Below, one piece after another: positions 22,117 to 33,889 of a DNA stretch of 64,000 bases. The position numbers and the translations under genes were made by a program. Positions within the stretch are counted from its first letter, which is position 1, and every line of letters begins with the position of its first letter. This DNA is from Anaeramoeba flamelloides (lineage: Eukaryota > Metamonada > Anaeramoebidae): assembly GCA_027625915.1 (NCBI GenBank), contig JANTQA010000070.1, positions 9,801,001-9,865,000 of the forward strand. The letters are read 5' to 3'. Under the pieces are notes generated by a model. The model searched no databases. It was not told where the DNA came from and saw nothing but the letters and a program-made list of their open reading frames with translations.

Positions 22117-24900
22117 ATGGGTAACAAACAAAAAACAAAGGTAAAACAAGAAAAAGAAAAAGAAATAGAAAAAGAAAAAAAAAAAAACAGAGATAAAAAA
22201 AGAAAAAGAAAAAGAAAAATACAGGAAACAATTGTTTCACCAAGTAGAACTGAGAAACAGCAATCTTCAAACAAAATTGTTTATTCTATTTTGGATCAAA
22301 CAAACGGAATTTTCTCATTGACAAGGCGATGCCAAAAAATGCTTTCAGAAGAAAATATTAAAATAGTTGGGCAAAATGCAACTAAAATCAAAGTCATTGA
22401 TTTATCTTTTAATTTCTTTGAAGATTTTTCTCAAATTAATTTAACAAGCATGAATTTATTAACAACAATAAATTTAACAAGTAATCATTTCGCTGGAATT
22501 CCAAAAGAATTGTTAAACGCACCAAATTTAGAAACAATTTTGTTGTCATATAATAAAATCACTTCTTTACCATTGGAACTAAAGAAGTTGAAGTCTTTAA
22601 AAGTTTTAGATCTTTCTCATAATAGAATTGAACATTTGAAAACCGATCAAAAACAGATCAAAAATAAAAAAACAATTGAGCAAAATCCAAATCATATTTT
22701 CCCTGATGGGTTATTACATTTAGATTTATCATGGAACCCTCTAAAAAACTTACTTTCCAAAAGCGAGAGTGAAAGTGAAAGCGAAAGTGAAAGAGAAAAT
22801 GAAAGTGAATCTGAAAAAAATATTGAAAAGGAGAATAAAGAAGAAGAACAAAAGGGAAAAAAGAAAGACAACAAAAAAAAAAAAGAAATAGAAAAAGAAA
22901 AAGAAAATGAAATAGAAATCGAAAAAGAAATAGAAATAGAAAAAGTGAAAGAAGATGATAATGTCAAAGAAATAAAAACAAAAAAGAAAGAAGAAAATAA
23001 ATGGCTCAATTGTTTTCCTAAAACTTTAAAAGTTTTAAATTTATCTCATTGTAAATTGAAGCACTTGCCAAATTTTTTCCCATTACTGACATCTTTAGAA
23101 ACATTACACTTGAACCATAATGAAATAGTTACTTGTGACGATTCAATAAATTTTGAAAAGCTAAGAAATTTGAACAGACTTTTTTTTCAATTTAACAAAA
23201 TAAAAGAATTCCCATTATTTGTATTTCAACCTGATTCTCTTCTTGAACTAGATCTAAGTTTCAATTATTTCAAAACTGAAAAGCTTCCTGATTCTATTGC
23301 AGAATTAACAAATTTACAATCACTAAGATTTATCGGGAATAAACTAGCGGAATTACCGACTGCAATCAAGTCATTACAAAATTTGCATTGTTTGTATTTA
23401 AGGCAGAACGAAATAGTCAAATTTCCAATTGAAATTTTGTCTTTAAAAAATCTCAAAATTTTGGACCTTTCTGGAAATAGACTTTCATCCTTGCCAAATA
23501 AAAAGAGAAAAAATGTAATTCAACAATTACGGTCACTCATTATCTTAAATTTAAGTGACAATGCTTTTACAAAAATACCAAGACAATTCTTTACACTTGA
23601 ACAAAATTTAGAAAGTGTTTCATTTGTTGGCAATCCAATAAAAAACAAAAAGGAATTAGAAGCAATTAATTATGGCAATGAATTTTTGCAAAGCTATATA
23701 GATGGTCAAAAGCCCAATGACCCAAATGTAAAGCAATGTGTAGGAAAAATAAAGAAACCCAAAAAGAACCCCGAATTATTTAGAAAATATCATGCAATCA
23801 AAAATTTTAAAGCTTTACCCTTACCCGAGCCTTTAAAATCAATTGGGATGAGCCAAACATTACAATTGCCCAATCAAAACTCAACAATGCTATCAAAGGA
23901 ATTATTGCGTGATCGAATTCTGGGCTTAGTATTTGGCCAATGTCTAGGCGACGCCATTGGGCTGGCGACAGAATTTATGAATAAAAAGCAAGTGAGAGTA
24001 TATTATGATCATATGCAAATCTCGTTAGAAGAATTGGTTCGAGATAGCCACCGATCACGGTGGATGCGTGGTGATTGGACAGATGACTCTGATCAAATGA
24101 TTTTAATATTGCAATCAATAATCGAAAATAATGGCAAAATAAATATTTTGGATTTTTCCAAAAAATTATTAAATTGGTCAAAGTCTGGTTTTAAAGAGCT
24201 CGGCGATTTGGGTGGAATGGGGATTGGAAACACAGTCAAAACTGTCTTAAACCATCAAGATTTTTTAAAAGAGCCAATGAATGTCAGTAAGCAGGTCTGG
24301 ATCAATTCCGGTAAAAATGGTGCTGCCAACGGTGCAGTAATGAGAACTAGTATATTGGCCATCAACCAATTCTGGGATCAAGAGAAATTGATCCAAAATA
24401 CACAAGATATTTGTAAAGTTACCCACTTTGACCCAAGGTGTAGAGCTAGCTGTGCCTTTGTATCTCTGGTATGCGCAATGTTTTTACAGGGCACTGACCA
24501 GAAACAGGATTTAGAATCCATTTTTTCAATTGCTTCAAAGCACTGTAGAAATATTATCAATTCCGAAAGTTTGCTAGATTCAAAAAAAAAAAAATTATTC
24601 ATAAACGATTTTAATACATATGTAAATGCTAAAGATTGGATTTCTTTAAGGCTAGATGAAAACAAAAAAATTGGTTATACTTTTAAATGCTTTGCTTCCG
24701 GCGTTGTTGCTTTGAGATTGAATAAAAATAAAAAGGGGGCTAAGGCATTTGTAAATATAATGACACAATTAATAATGGAAGCAGGGGATGCAGGTATCCT
24801 GATTTTCTTTTTATTTTATTTTTTACTAGTTATTTTTTTGTTGATGGTAATTTATTACATGTCTATTACTGTGTTGTCTAATATTAGATCACTTTAATTG

Positions 24901-24932
<32 letters not shown>

Positions 24933-27247
24933 CCAAAAAAAGTTTAGTATTTTTTTTTATGTTTCATATAAAAAACTTGTAATGTCAGGTATTATAAAAA
25001 AGTGGGGAAAATTTTTTTACATTTCATGAAAAATTATTTTTGTCAGTGGCTTTAATTTTTTAAATTAGTAATATTAAATTAAGTGGGATATTAATACTGG
25101 TTCAACTAAAATATAGTAGATTTATTTCAAAATATTTTCATAAAAATATTTCAAAACATTAAAAAAAAAAATAGAACATTTATTTGGAGGAAACTATACA
25201 CGATCAATTTCATCTAACAAACAAAAAATATTCTACGGAAACAAAATAATTTCTAAATAATAAAATACTGTTATAAATTTTCCTTCTATATGAAAATTTT
25301 GTCTAGAACAAAGAAGTTATGAAAATTTTTTGAAGATCAAAAACAAAAAAATAAACACCAATTTTTACCTTAAATAAAATCATCTAATAAAATATCATAA
25401 GAAATTTTTATAACTTTTATTAAAATAATTCCATACGAGCAAATAAACCGATTTGAATCATGATAAAGAATTAATTTAGGATTCGCAATAATTTTGGATA
25501 TTTAAATAATTTTTTACTGAAAATTGAGTTTAATAAAAAATATTTTATAATAAATTTGACACTCTTTTTTTGAAATAACTTCGGTGATTTGACAATATCT
25601 ATTCCAATTTGAGATAAAGTTAAAAAAATTCGATTAATATTATAAAATTATTATTAATCCTAAATTAATTCTTTATAATAATTCAAATCATGATATTAGA
25701 TAGAATTTAGAATAAATTATAAATTGCGTTAATTGCCTAAATATTGCGGTTAAAGGGTAATATTGATGTACAACTTAAGACAGTTTATAATAATTATTAA
25801 TTCAAAAAAATTGTTATATCTACAAGATCTTCAAAATTCGAAAATTTTTTTTTAAAAAATTAACAAAAAAAGAAATAAATTAAATCAACGATAATATCAT
25901 AAGATTATTGAATTTTGTTATGATTTGGTTAGCAAATTGATCGAAGCCTTAGATACCAACAGTAAGAACTTGGGTTAAATTATAGTATCTTTACCTATTG
26001 TAGTATATATATATATATATTATTGTTATAATTATACATAAAGGCAATCGGATACTGTCAAATATCCATGCATTCTATATTAGAGCATCTTGAAAAAAAT
26101 ATTTAATTAACTCTATTTAGGTTTAAAGATGGTTGTAAAATTTTAAAGATTTCTCGGTATCATGACCATTCAATCACCAATTTAAAAGATTGTTTGGAAA
26201 GCTTGTTTTTTTTCTTTTTCTATTATATTTACATTTCGGAAAAAGTGAAAGCCAACTGGATTTGTGATCTTTTTTTTTAATCAATCACTAATATAAAATG
26301 GAATTTTTCTACTTCTTCTTTTTGATTATTTAACTTGTGATGGAAATACCCCATTTTAAAAAACTTATCTATTTTAGATCCAACATCTTTTTTTTTTTTT
26401 TTTGAATTGGGTTTTTATTTGTTTTATTTAGCATTCATAGTGAATTTCAATTTTACACAAAATAAAGAAGCAAATAAAAAGAAGAATACATTTTAGTTTT
26501 TTTTTTTTTTTTTTAAATTTAAAGTGGTGGAAGAACCATGGTGATTTTCTTTATCTATTTTAAATATATAATTAAAACCTGCAAGTATGCTACCCAAGAT
26601 AACAAATTTTAATTTTTTTGTGAATGCAATCATTAAATTTAATTGTTCCAAAAAAAGATGTGAAAACACACTCAAAAAAACGATTTGGAATTTAGTGATC
26701 TTAAATAAATTGTTTTTTATTTAATTTTAATTATCTTTTATTTTTTAAACGTCAATATTGTACTTAACTTCATTCAATGTTTTATTTTTTGCTTCAATTT
26801 AATTTTTTCTTTATATTTAAATGTTTACGGATGGCTCTTTTATAATTGTGATATTTTAATAGAAATTAATTAATAAATAGATTATATAAATTATCGATTA
26901 GTTACCAACCTTTTATTATTATAAACAAATTCGAATTTGTTTTTAAATATATTTTTATTTTAATTTTTTCTTTGGTTGTGTGTTCAAATATAAATTACAA
27001 GCTTCATAATTGGGTGTAAATGTATATTTAAACACCTTAATCTCAAAATATTTTTTTTAATTCAATTTAATTTTTCTGGTAATATTCTTTTCTTATTACA
27101 AAAGATACAAACGGTGCGGTTGCTGGTGCAATGCTGGGTTGCTATATGGGTTTCTCAAATCTGCCAAAAGAGTGGATTTTACAAATGCCCCATACTAATT
27201 GGCTATATGCACAAATGCAAGTGTTATTTAAAATGATGGGAATTTAA
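22117..27247 (+). CDS. Leucine-rich repeat / ADP-ribosylglycohydrolase fusion
   Basis: Two exons, 22117-24793 and 27105-27247, predicted 939 residues. After a Lys/Glu-rich leader (1-45), leucine-rich repeats run from about 85 to 540 (pattern LxxLxLxxNxhxxhP). They are broken by a charged insert of about 80 residues (about 212-294; SESESE, KEKEKE). Residues about 595-939 form an ADP-ribosylglycohydrolase (ARH/DraG) domain: GLVFGQCLGDAIGLATEF, then WTDDSDQM (about 653), then GAANGAVMR, then the C-terminal metal motif. Reading through the donor loses that motif. Splicing GATGCA-G to ATACAAAC restores AGDADTNGAVAGAMLGCYMG, the family's DxDTN signature. The family removes ADP-ribose from proteins, using two metal ions; the LRRs would choose the target. 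The join rests on motif completion and in-phase sites. TDD and DADTN are both present, so activity is expected. Confidence 0.92.
24794..27104 (+). other. 2311 bp intron splitting the ARH metal-binding motif
   Basis: The donor is G|GTATCC (GT at 24794-24795) and the acceptor is TTATTACAAAAG (AG at 27103-27104), phase 1. It is far longer than the other two introns here. It contains (TA) microsatellites at 24901 and about 26004 and several T or A runs, and no exon-like island. The reading frame stays open for 34 codons into the intron, giving a strongly hydrophobic tail that ends at 24897. Confidence 0.88.
24901..24924. repeat. (TA)12 microsatellite
   Basis: Twelve perfect TA units just inside the ARH intron. 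Confidence 0.95.
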
Positions 27248-28087
27248 AAGTAATGATACCTGATTCAAATATTTTTTAAACCCTGAAATTATAAATCAAA
27301 GATCTCAAAAATATTTATTTTATCTTTCTTCTATATGCTTTTTTTTTTTATGTTTCAAATTTACTTTTTTTTAATTTTTCCTTTAAGAAAAAGTATGTAA
27401 TTTACTTTTCTTACGATAAAATCAATCAAATCAACCAATATTTGATATAAATTTTTTAATAATCTTTTTTAGCTGAATTAACAAGAGTTAATAATAAAAT
27501 AAATCCTTGTATTTTTACATCCTTTTTCTTTGAAAATATTGAACAAATTAAAACCCGCATACGAAGATTAAAACAAGGTTTCTGAAAAATTATATCAAAA
27601 ACTCTCTAAATTCAAATAAAGGTTGGAAAAATTCTGAATATTTTCAAATTATCCTAAAAGTACCAAATCAAACTATATTTAAATAACAAAGATATCTCAA
27701 TGAGAAATATTTGGGAAAATTCCTGAATTTTCGATCTATTATCAATTTTTTCAATAGATACTCATATTTCCTAAATGTGAATAACTGTAAACTGTGTATA
27801 TGCTATTTAAAATCAAAAAATTCGAAAACTATTATTGAGAATTTAGATCATTTCTTATGGTGATCCTAAATAAAGAAATTTTTGAAATGATTGAAAAGAA
27901 TCTATCAAAACAAATTAAAATAAAAAAATCAAAGTAAAAATAATCAAAGTGATAAATAACAAAGATATTAGCGTTATCATGTTTTTCGTTAATAATGTTG
28001 AATTTCATGTAGCTTCAAGGCATTTTTTCTTTATATCTCTCCAATAAAGATCGATATTAAAGTTCTAAAATATCTTCATTTTATCAT

Positions 28088-28200
28088 TACTGCCCCTGTC
28101 TCTATTTTTTTCTCTCTCTCTTCTTGATCTCCCCCTTTGTCTTTTTTTTTTCTTTTCTCTGCCTCTTCATTTTTATCTTTCTTTTTTCTTTTCTTGTTAT
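28088..28200 (+). other. Polypyrimidine tract
   Basis: About 110 bases almost entirely C and T, including CTCTCTCTC and CCCCC, clearly unlike the surrounding A/T mixture. Such strand asymmetry can form triplex DNA. No nearby gene explains it as a splice or promoter signal. Confidence 0.75.
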
Positions 28201-29001
28201 ATCTGAACTCCAATTGAAAATTTTTAACACATCAAAATTCGATTTGTGAAAAAAAAAAAATCTTATTTAATCAATACTAGAAGAAATATCAAATTAGAGC
28301 CATTCACTAATTGAGGTCTTAACATTTATATTTAAATTATAATACCCACAAAACAAAAAATACATAATTATCACTATTAATAAATTATCGGTCTGTGTTA
28401 AAAATTTAGGAGAATGACTAACAAAAAAGGTGATTAATAAATTTACTTAAATTCTATTTCAGTTATTGATCGATCAAAAGGTTAGACATCATCTAATTTT
28501 ATTTGATTTCTTCTATTTTGAATAACAGAACTTTAACCCAATATCAATCTTTCAAAAAAATTATTGATCAAACAAAACAAATTCCGTAATTCAAAAAAAA
28601 AAAATGATTACAAGAAAACCCAAAAAGATGAAAAAAATGAATCTCGGTTTATTTTTCAAAGATCAAAATTATTTCTAATTTGAAATAAATTGTATTATTG
28701 TGATTATTTTAATTTTTTTAACTGTGTGTGAATTTTTAAATTTTAGTTGGTATATAAATTCTTTTTCAATAAAGGGGAACTGAAATTTTCAAGAATTATT
28801 TATAATTGAATCAAAATTAATTTAGTATCATTCTAAAATATAAAAAACACTTTAAAGCCTAAAAACACTCAAATGGATCTTTAAAACTCATTAAAACAAA
28901 ACAATAAAAATTAAAATTAAATATTTTTATAAATTGGTATACATTTTTATTTGAAATAAGAATTCTTGTTTTGTAAATTACAAAGAAAAAAAATTATCAA
29001 A

Positions 29002-29178
29002 TCAATAAAAACAGTTGAATATGGTGAATTGAGAAAAAAGTTCGTTATAGGTTATAGATAATACTTTACAGTTCAAATTTTTGTCCTTTAAAGTCTCATT
29101 GTCAAGATAAAGCCACAATTCATCTGGGTCTTTTGTTGGAATTTTTTTTTTCTTTATTTTCTCTTTTTTTTGTTTCAT
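29002..29178 (-). CDS. Small open frame with coding-like core, unknown product
   Basis: 58 codons from ATG at 29178 to TGA at 29002. After a Lys-rich start the core reads IPTKDPDELWLYLDNETLKD, with Asp, Trp, Pro and mixed codons rather than the Phe/Lys/Asn bias of chance frames here. It may be a single exon: a GT (GTATTATC) follows a Lys codon at about residue 38. No partner exon and no family were recognised. It could also be a worn repeat fragment. Confidence 0.3.
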   Translation of the reverse strand: MKQKKEKIKKKKIPTKDPDELWLYLDNETLKDKNLNCKVLSITYNELFSQFTIFNCFY

Positions 29179-30710
29179 ACATCAATTCAATAAAGTTCTT
29201 TCTAAATTCAATAATCTAGCTCATTTTAAATCAAACTTAAACTGTTTCCATTTTTATACTGATAGGTTATTTCCAAATTTTAATCTTCTTATCTTGTTTT
29301 TATCATTTTCAAACTCTTCAATATCCAAAAATAACATTACAAAACATGAAAAAATGAATAATTAAGATGAAAATCAACAATAAGATATTATTTTATTAAT
29401 ATAAAATTCAATATTATTGATGATTTGAGAGGTGTACACTTTTGTTTGAAAAAGTATTTATATATATAATTATTATAATTTGTTATACCTGCCTTTTTTA
29501 AAGAATCATTTTTTAGTGAGATGAATGTGATTGATTCATTCAGTTACACAAAAAATATGGTACTCAATATTGGTCATCTTTACTTATGTGTGTAATATAT
29601 TTTATTTTTTACATAGATCATATGCTGGAAATTTTCTTCTTTTTTAATATTAAAATATTAAAAAAAAAAAAAAAAACGTACTTATCTATAATTTTAATCT
29701 TCGAAAGTTATTATTTTGTTGATTTAATAATATTTATACTTTGTTCCGAACTTTTTTGTTAACAATTTTCGTTTTTTCATTGGTTTTGATGTTTTTGCTT
29801 GAAATAATATTTCAAAGGGGTTTTATAATGATAAATTTTATTCTTTTAGTTATTTTAATTAATTTGTTAATTTTTTTTTGAAAATTGGTTTTAAATAATC
29901 ATCTATTGACTTTCTATTAAACATGATATTGAATTTGACAAGAATTTTTTAAATAAAATATTCGATGAAAAAATATGAAATAACAGAATATATAAAAATA
30001 TCAGTTTTCAAATTTTTACGATGTTGATTTCTTATTATAATTTTTTTAGAATGGGATTATTTCTCATTTTTTTTTATTTCAAGTTTAAGTTTAGGAGATA
30101 AGTTTTTTTTAATATAAATTTGAAAGGCTTATTTTGTGTTCGATGAGTCTTGGAAATATATCGAAAGGGGTCAAACTTTTATTAAATTTGTTTTGGTTCT
30201 TCAACTCAAAACAAAATTTCCTTATCTTTCACGATTTGTGCAATTTTTTTATATGGATTTTATTTGATAAAGAGTAAAATGAATTTTTGAAATATTGAAA
30301 AAATATTAGTTTTGGGGGTAAAATGGAAATGTAGAAAATACAATCTATTTTTAGAAAATTAGAAATCTAAAATTCGCCAAAGAATGGGGGGGATAATGGT
30401 ATTTAACAGAGTTGTTCAAAAACGTTTTAAAAAATGTAATCACAAAACCCAATTTCTTTTTTTTTGAAAGAATGTTAAAAATTACAAGAGGTAGTATTTA
30501 ATAGGCAATTCCAAATAATTCCCCAAACAGTATATCAAAATTTAAGGTCAGTATTCTATTTTTTATCATGGGGTTTTTCCATAATTATCAAAAAAATTTC
30601 ATTATCAATTAAAAGTTTAAAATCCTGTCAAGTTATGGTTAGTTTGTTGATTTTCTTTCGCTTTTTTTTTTAATAAATTTCAACTGTGAAGATGTTAATT
30701 GTTAAGTTTG

Positions 30711-30776
30711 TTTTTTTTTTTTTTTTTTTGGTTTACTAAACTTTGTATAATCCACAAAAAAAAAAAAAAAAAAAAA
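30711..30776. repeat. T19 / A21 inverted homopolymer pair
   Basis: Nineteen T (30711-30729) and twenty-one A (30756-30776) separated by 26 bases; a single strand could fold into a perfect A-T stem. Likely a by-product of homopolymer expansion. Confidence 0.8.
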
Positions 30777-32108
30777 GTGGGATAAACAGGGTTAATAAAA
30801 GTGTGTCAAATAAGAACACTATTTGTTTCAAAATAAATTGAATATAATTTTCATTCAGTCTTAATAAAAAAAACGTTTCTATGAATCATGTAAAATTTCA
30901 ATTTTTTAATAAAAATCAGCTTAAATTGTTAATTTCCCTTTTAGAATTGGGGTGTTTGGTGATTTTTTTTTATTTTTTGGGTTGGTGATTTTTTAGGAAA
31001 GTTAAAAGAAAATTATGTTTTTTTTTTATTTTGAAATTAACAGTACCATTAATATAAAAACAACCTATGCTACAAATAAAAAGGTTATTGTATAAAAAAA
31101 AAAAAAAAAAAAAGTAAAACCCAAATTAATGCTATTATTAAGTCCAATGAAATAGTTTACCCAAAGACTAAAAAAAAAAAAATAATCAGAATTATAATTC
31201 ACCGAGGTACTATAAATTAAAAAAAAAAAAAAAAAACACCAAAGAGTCAACTCTTATCAGGGTTTTCTCACAAACCAAAAACCGTTTTTTAATATTATTT
31301 AATATTAAAAATAAATAAGGAGAGATTTTATTTGTTTAATTTGTTTTTAAAAATTATAGTTTAAGTTTGTTTTTATTTTAAATTTGTGTTAGGTAATTTA
31401 AAACATTGTCTGTGTAAAAAAGGGAAAAGAAAATTGAAGATTCAATAATACACTTGTTAGATTCGAAAAAAATAAAAAAAATTAGTACCTATTTTCAAAA
31501 AAATCAAATTTAGCACCAAAAGATTTATCCTTTCAATTAATTTTAAGTTAATTATTTTAAAAATAAAATTTTAAAAACAAATCTTTGAGTATAAATCAAC
31601 AGATAAGTAATTTTTTTTTTCTTTTTTTTTCTCCACTTTTTAAACCCAAACTAAAGATTAAATCAGAGACTATATCGAACGGTTTTATTGTTTTTTGAAT
31701 ACTAATTTTCAAATTTATGGATCTAACAAATCGCTTAAATTTCATTTCAAATCAAATCATAGTATAAGATTTTAATGTATGAATTGCAAATTCAAAACAT
31801 CCAAATGTTTGTACAAAAATCAACAAAAATATCCAAAAGAATAAAAAAAAATTCAAATAAAATGTTAGGTCTATTATGATCTTGTTATTTCTTAAATTTA
31901 ATTCCTAAAATAGTTTTTTTTTTGTTTTTTGTTATTATCATAAAAAGCAATTAAATTTATTTAAAAAATATTAAAAAGAATTTTCAAAAAACACAAAAAA
32001 AGTTTCTAACAGAAAAACTTGTGTTATGTTGGCAAAAAGATCTGGTTAGTTTGTAAAAAAAATAACCAAATGTTTTCCCGACACTAAAAATATGTAGTAT
32101 TATTTAAT

Positions 32109-33069
32109 TTAGTTTTCTTTTTCTTTTTCTTCTTCCTTTTCTTCTTTTGTTTCTTCGATAATTTCATTAAGTTCATCAATTTCATCAATTTCTTCTTTCT
32201 TTGTTGGTTGGGTTTCTTTATGGATTTTTAAAGCGATTGCATCCATTTCTTTTCTTCCGAGAGATGTAACTTTTCTGGTTCCTTTTTTCGTTTTTTTAAC
32301 AATTCCAATTTTTTCAAATTGATGTAAAATGGATCTTGGGATCTTTCCGCTTCCTTTGTTATAGTGAGATGGTTTTACTCTGATTTTGTTTTTCTTGGAG
32401 TAAATTTTTTTGAAGCCACCAACACCAGTAAATGGTCTGATGTAAAGTCTTCGAAGGATAGATGCTGCTCTGATGTAATACCTTTTATTTTTTGTTTTTA
32501 AAAGAAAATAAAAAATTTGAAAAAGGAAAAAAAAAAAAAAAAAAAGAAAAAAAAGTTGAGATTTTATGTACAGCCAAAGGTAATCGAATTTTATTTTATT
32601 TGGAAAAAGAATTGTATTCGTGTTTTAAAATTCTGTTTTAATACAGAACCTCAAATTTCTTTAATTTTAAAAGGAAGAATTATTAATCAGCAACAACACA
32701 AAAAAAACAAAAAAAAAAAAATTTTATTTGTTGTGACAATTTCTTGTTTTAGTTTTGACGATTTTGTGTTGTACCTGATTTTACATTATTTACTTTTTCT
32801 TTTTTTTTTTTTTTTATTTTTCCAAAAGAAAAAAAAGCATTTCAAAATAATAAAAAAAAAAATAAAAAAAATTAAGAAAGATCAAACCAATCACGATCGT
32901 ATGGAGAAAGTTCTTTTGTGAAACCGGTTTTAACAATATCAACCCAACTTGGTTCTTTAAATTTGTCACCTCTTTTTAAATGTTCAGCATAAGCCTTAAT
33001 AAATTTAGATGATTCAACATCCTTTACAGAGACACCACCATAAATATAAATTCTTGTTAAATATTCCAT
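32109..33069 (-). CDS. Small-subunit ribosomal protein eS19
   Basis: Two exons, 33069-32888 and 32481-32109, predicted 184 residues. eS19 binds the head of the 40S subunit and is needed for 18S rRNA maturation. Family landmarks in order are [38 protein letters not shown] across the splice, [26 protein letters not shown] and [12 protein letters not shown]. The splice joins GATTG to GTATTAC and restores DWYYIRAAS, the conserved family sequence. Without it exon 1 runs into a stop three codons later. The protein is longer than the usual 145 or so residues: there are about 11 extra residues at the N-terminus (the true start could differ) and an acidic, Glu/Lys-rich C-terminal tail of about 30 residues. 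Confidence 0.95.
32482..32887 (-). other. 406 bp intron of the eS19 gene
   Basis: The donor is GTTTGA (GT at 32887-32886) and the acceptor is AAAATAAAAG (AG at 32483-32482), phase 2. The last 20 bases before the acceptor are A-rich rather than pyrimidine-rich, although a long pyrimidine run lies a little further upstream. The plus-strand frame at 32517-32921 is a shadow of this intron. Confidence 0.9.
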
Positions 33070-33889
33070 TATTTTTTTTGTTCAAAAAGTAAGCCTTTTG
33101 CTTTTTTTTTTAAGTAAAAGAAAGAAATTTGTGAAGAAAAAAAAATTATAATTAAAAAAAAGTTTTCAAAAGAGGAGTTTGTTGGGAAATTAGACTTACA
33201 AAATATAAATTTATTTTAAGATAAAAGAAAAAAAATAAAATCTTAATGAACCAAGTTAATTCAGATTTGTAAGGTACAATAAGAGAAAAAATGGAAATTT
33301 ACTTCTAATTTGGATTAGATTATTTATGCTAAAATTTTGAGTCAAATCGTCTGTTGACATTTACTGAAAATCAAGTGAAAAGATTATTTTGGAATTCTCA
33401 AGTTGAAATAAAATAACACTTTCGTTTTAAAGAGAAAGATTGATTGTATAAAAATCTTTTAGAACTGTTTTTTCAATTGGTAGGCATGTAAAAAATAATA
33501 TTAACACACACCACTATCAATCGTGTATATGATTTTTGAGATATAAGAATTTTAACTTGAGGGTTAAAGTTTTTGTTTTTTCTCTCATAGATTCTTTCTT
33601 TTTCATTGGTGAACTTGGAAAGATTACTTTTTGCAGGTTTTGGTAATGAACAAAAAGTAACTATATTGAATTCTGTTTGGGAAGAAAGAAAGTAAACAGT
33701 TTATTAAAGGAGGTAAAGAGGAATAAAAGAGAGACTGTAGAAGGGATTGAGAGTAAGTTAAGGAAGCTGGGTAATTTATTTCTCAAAGAATATAACATTT
33801 ATGTGTACTATTAACAGCATTTTAATTTGCCATTTTTGGTTTTTCAAGTTTGTAAAATATTTTTCTTTTTTTTCTTTTCAATAAAATAA
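33070..33889. other. Upstream flank of eS19 with a degenerate coding-like stretch
   Basis: No intact gene. Around 33640-33812 on the plus strand, one frame reads GNEQKVTILNSVWEERK then stop. A neighbouring frame continues VNSLLKEVKRNKRETVEG, then KLRKLGNLFLKE, then stop. The mixed codon use suggests a decayed gene or repeat fragment with one frame break. Product unknown. Confidence 0.35.

Larger units (their letters stand above)
27248..32108. other. Large intergenic region
   Basis: Mostly AT-rich sequence with homopolymers. It holds a pyrimidine tract (28088-28200), one coding-like small frame (29002-29178, minus) and a T19/A21 inverted pair (30711-30776). Poly-A tracts at about 31097-31112, 31171-31181 and 31220-31237 create a spurious minus-strand Phe-rich frame. 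A GGGGGGG run occurs near 30387, rare in this window. No other gene found. Confidence 0.5.

Noticed and set aside
22692-23009. Minus-strand Ser/Phe-rich frame inside the LRR gene
   Set aside because: Mirror of the Glu/Lys/Ser coding repeat on the plus strand.
32517-32921. 134-codon plus-strand frame
   Set aside because: Antisense to the eS19 intron and made of Lys and Phe runs.
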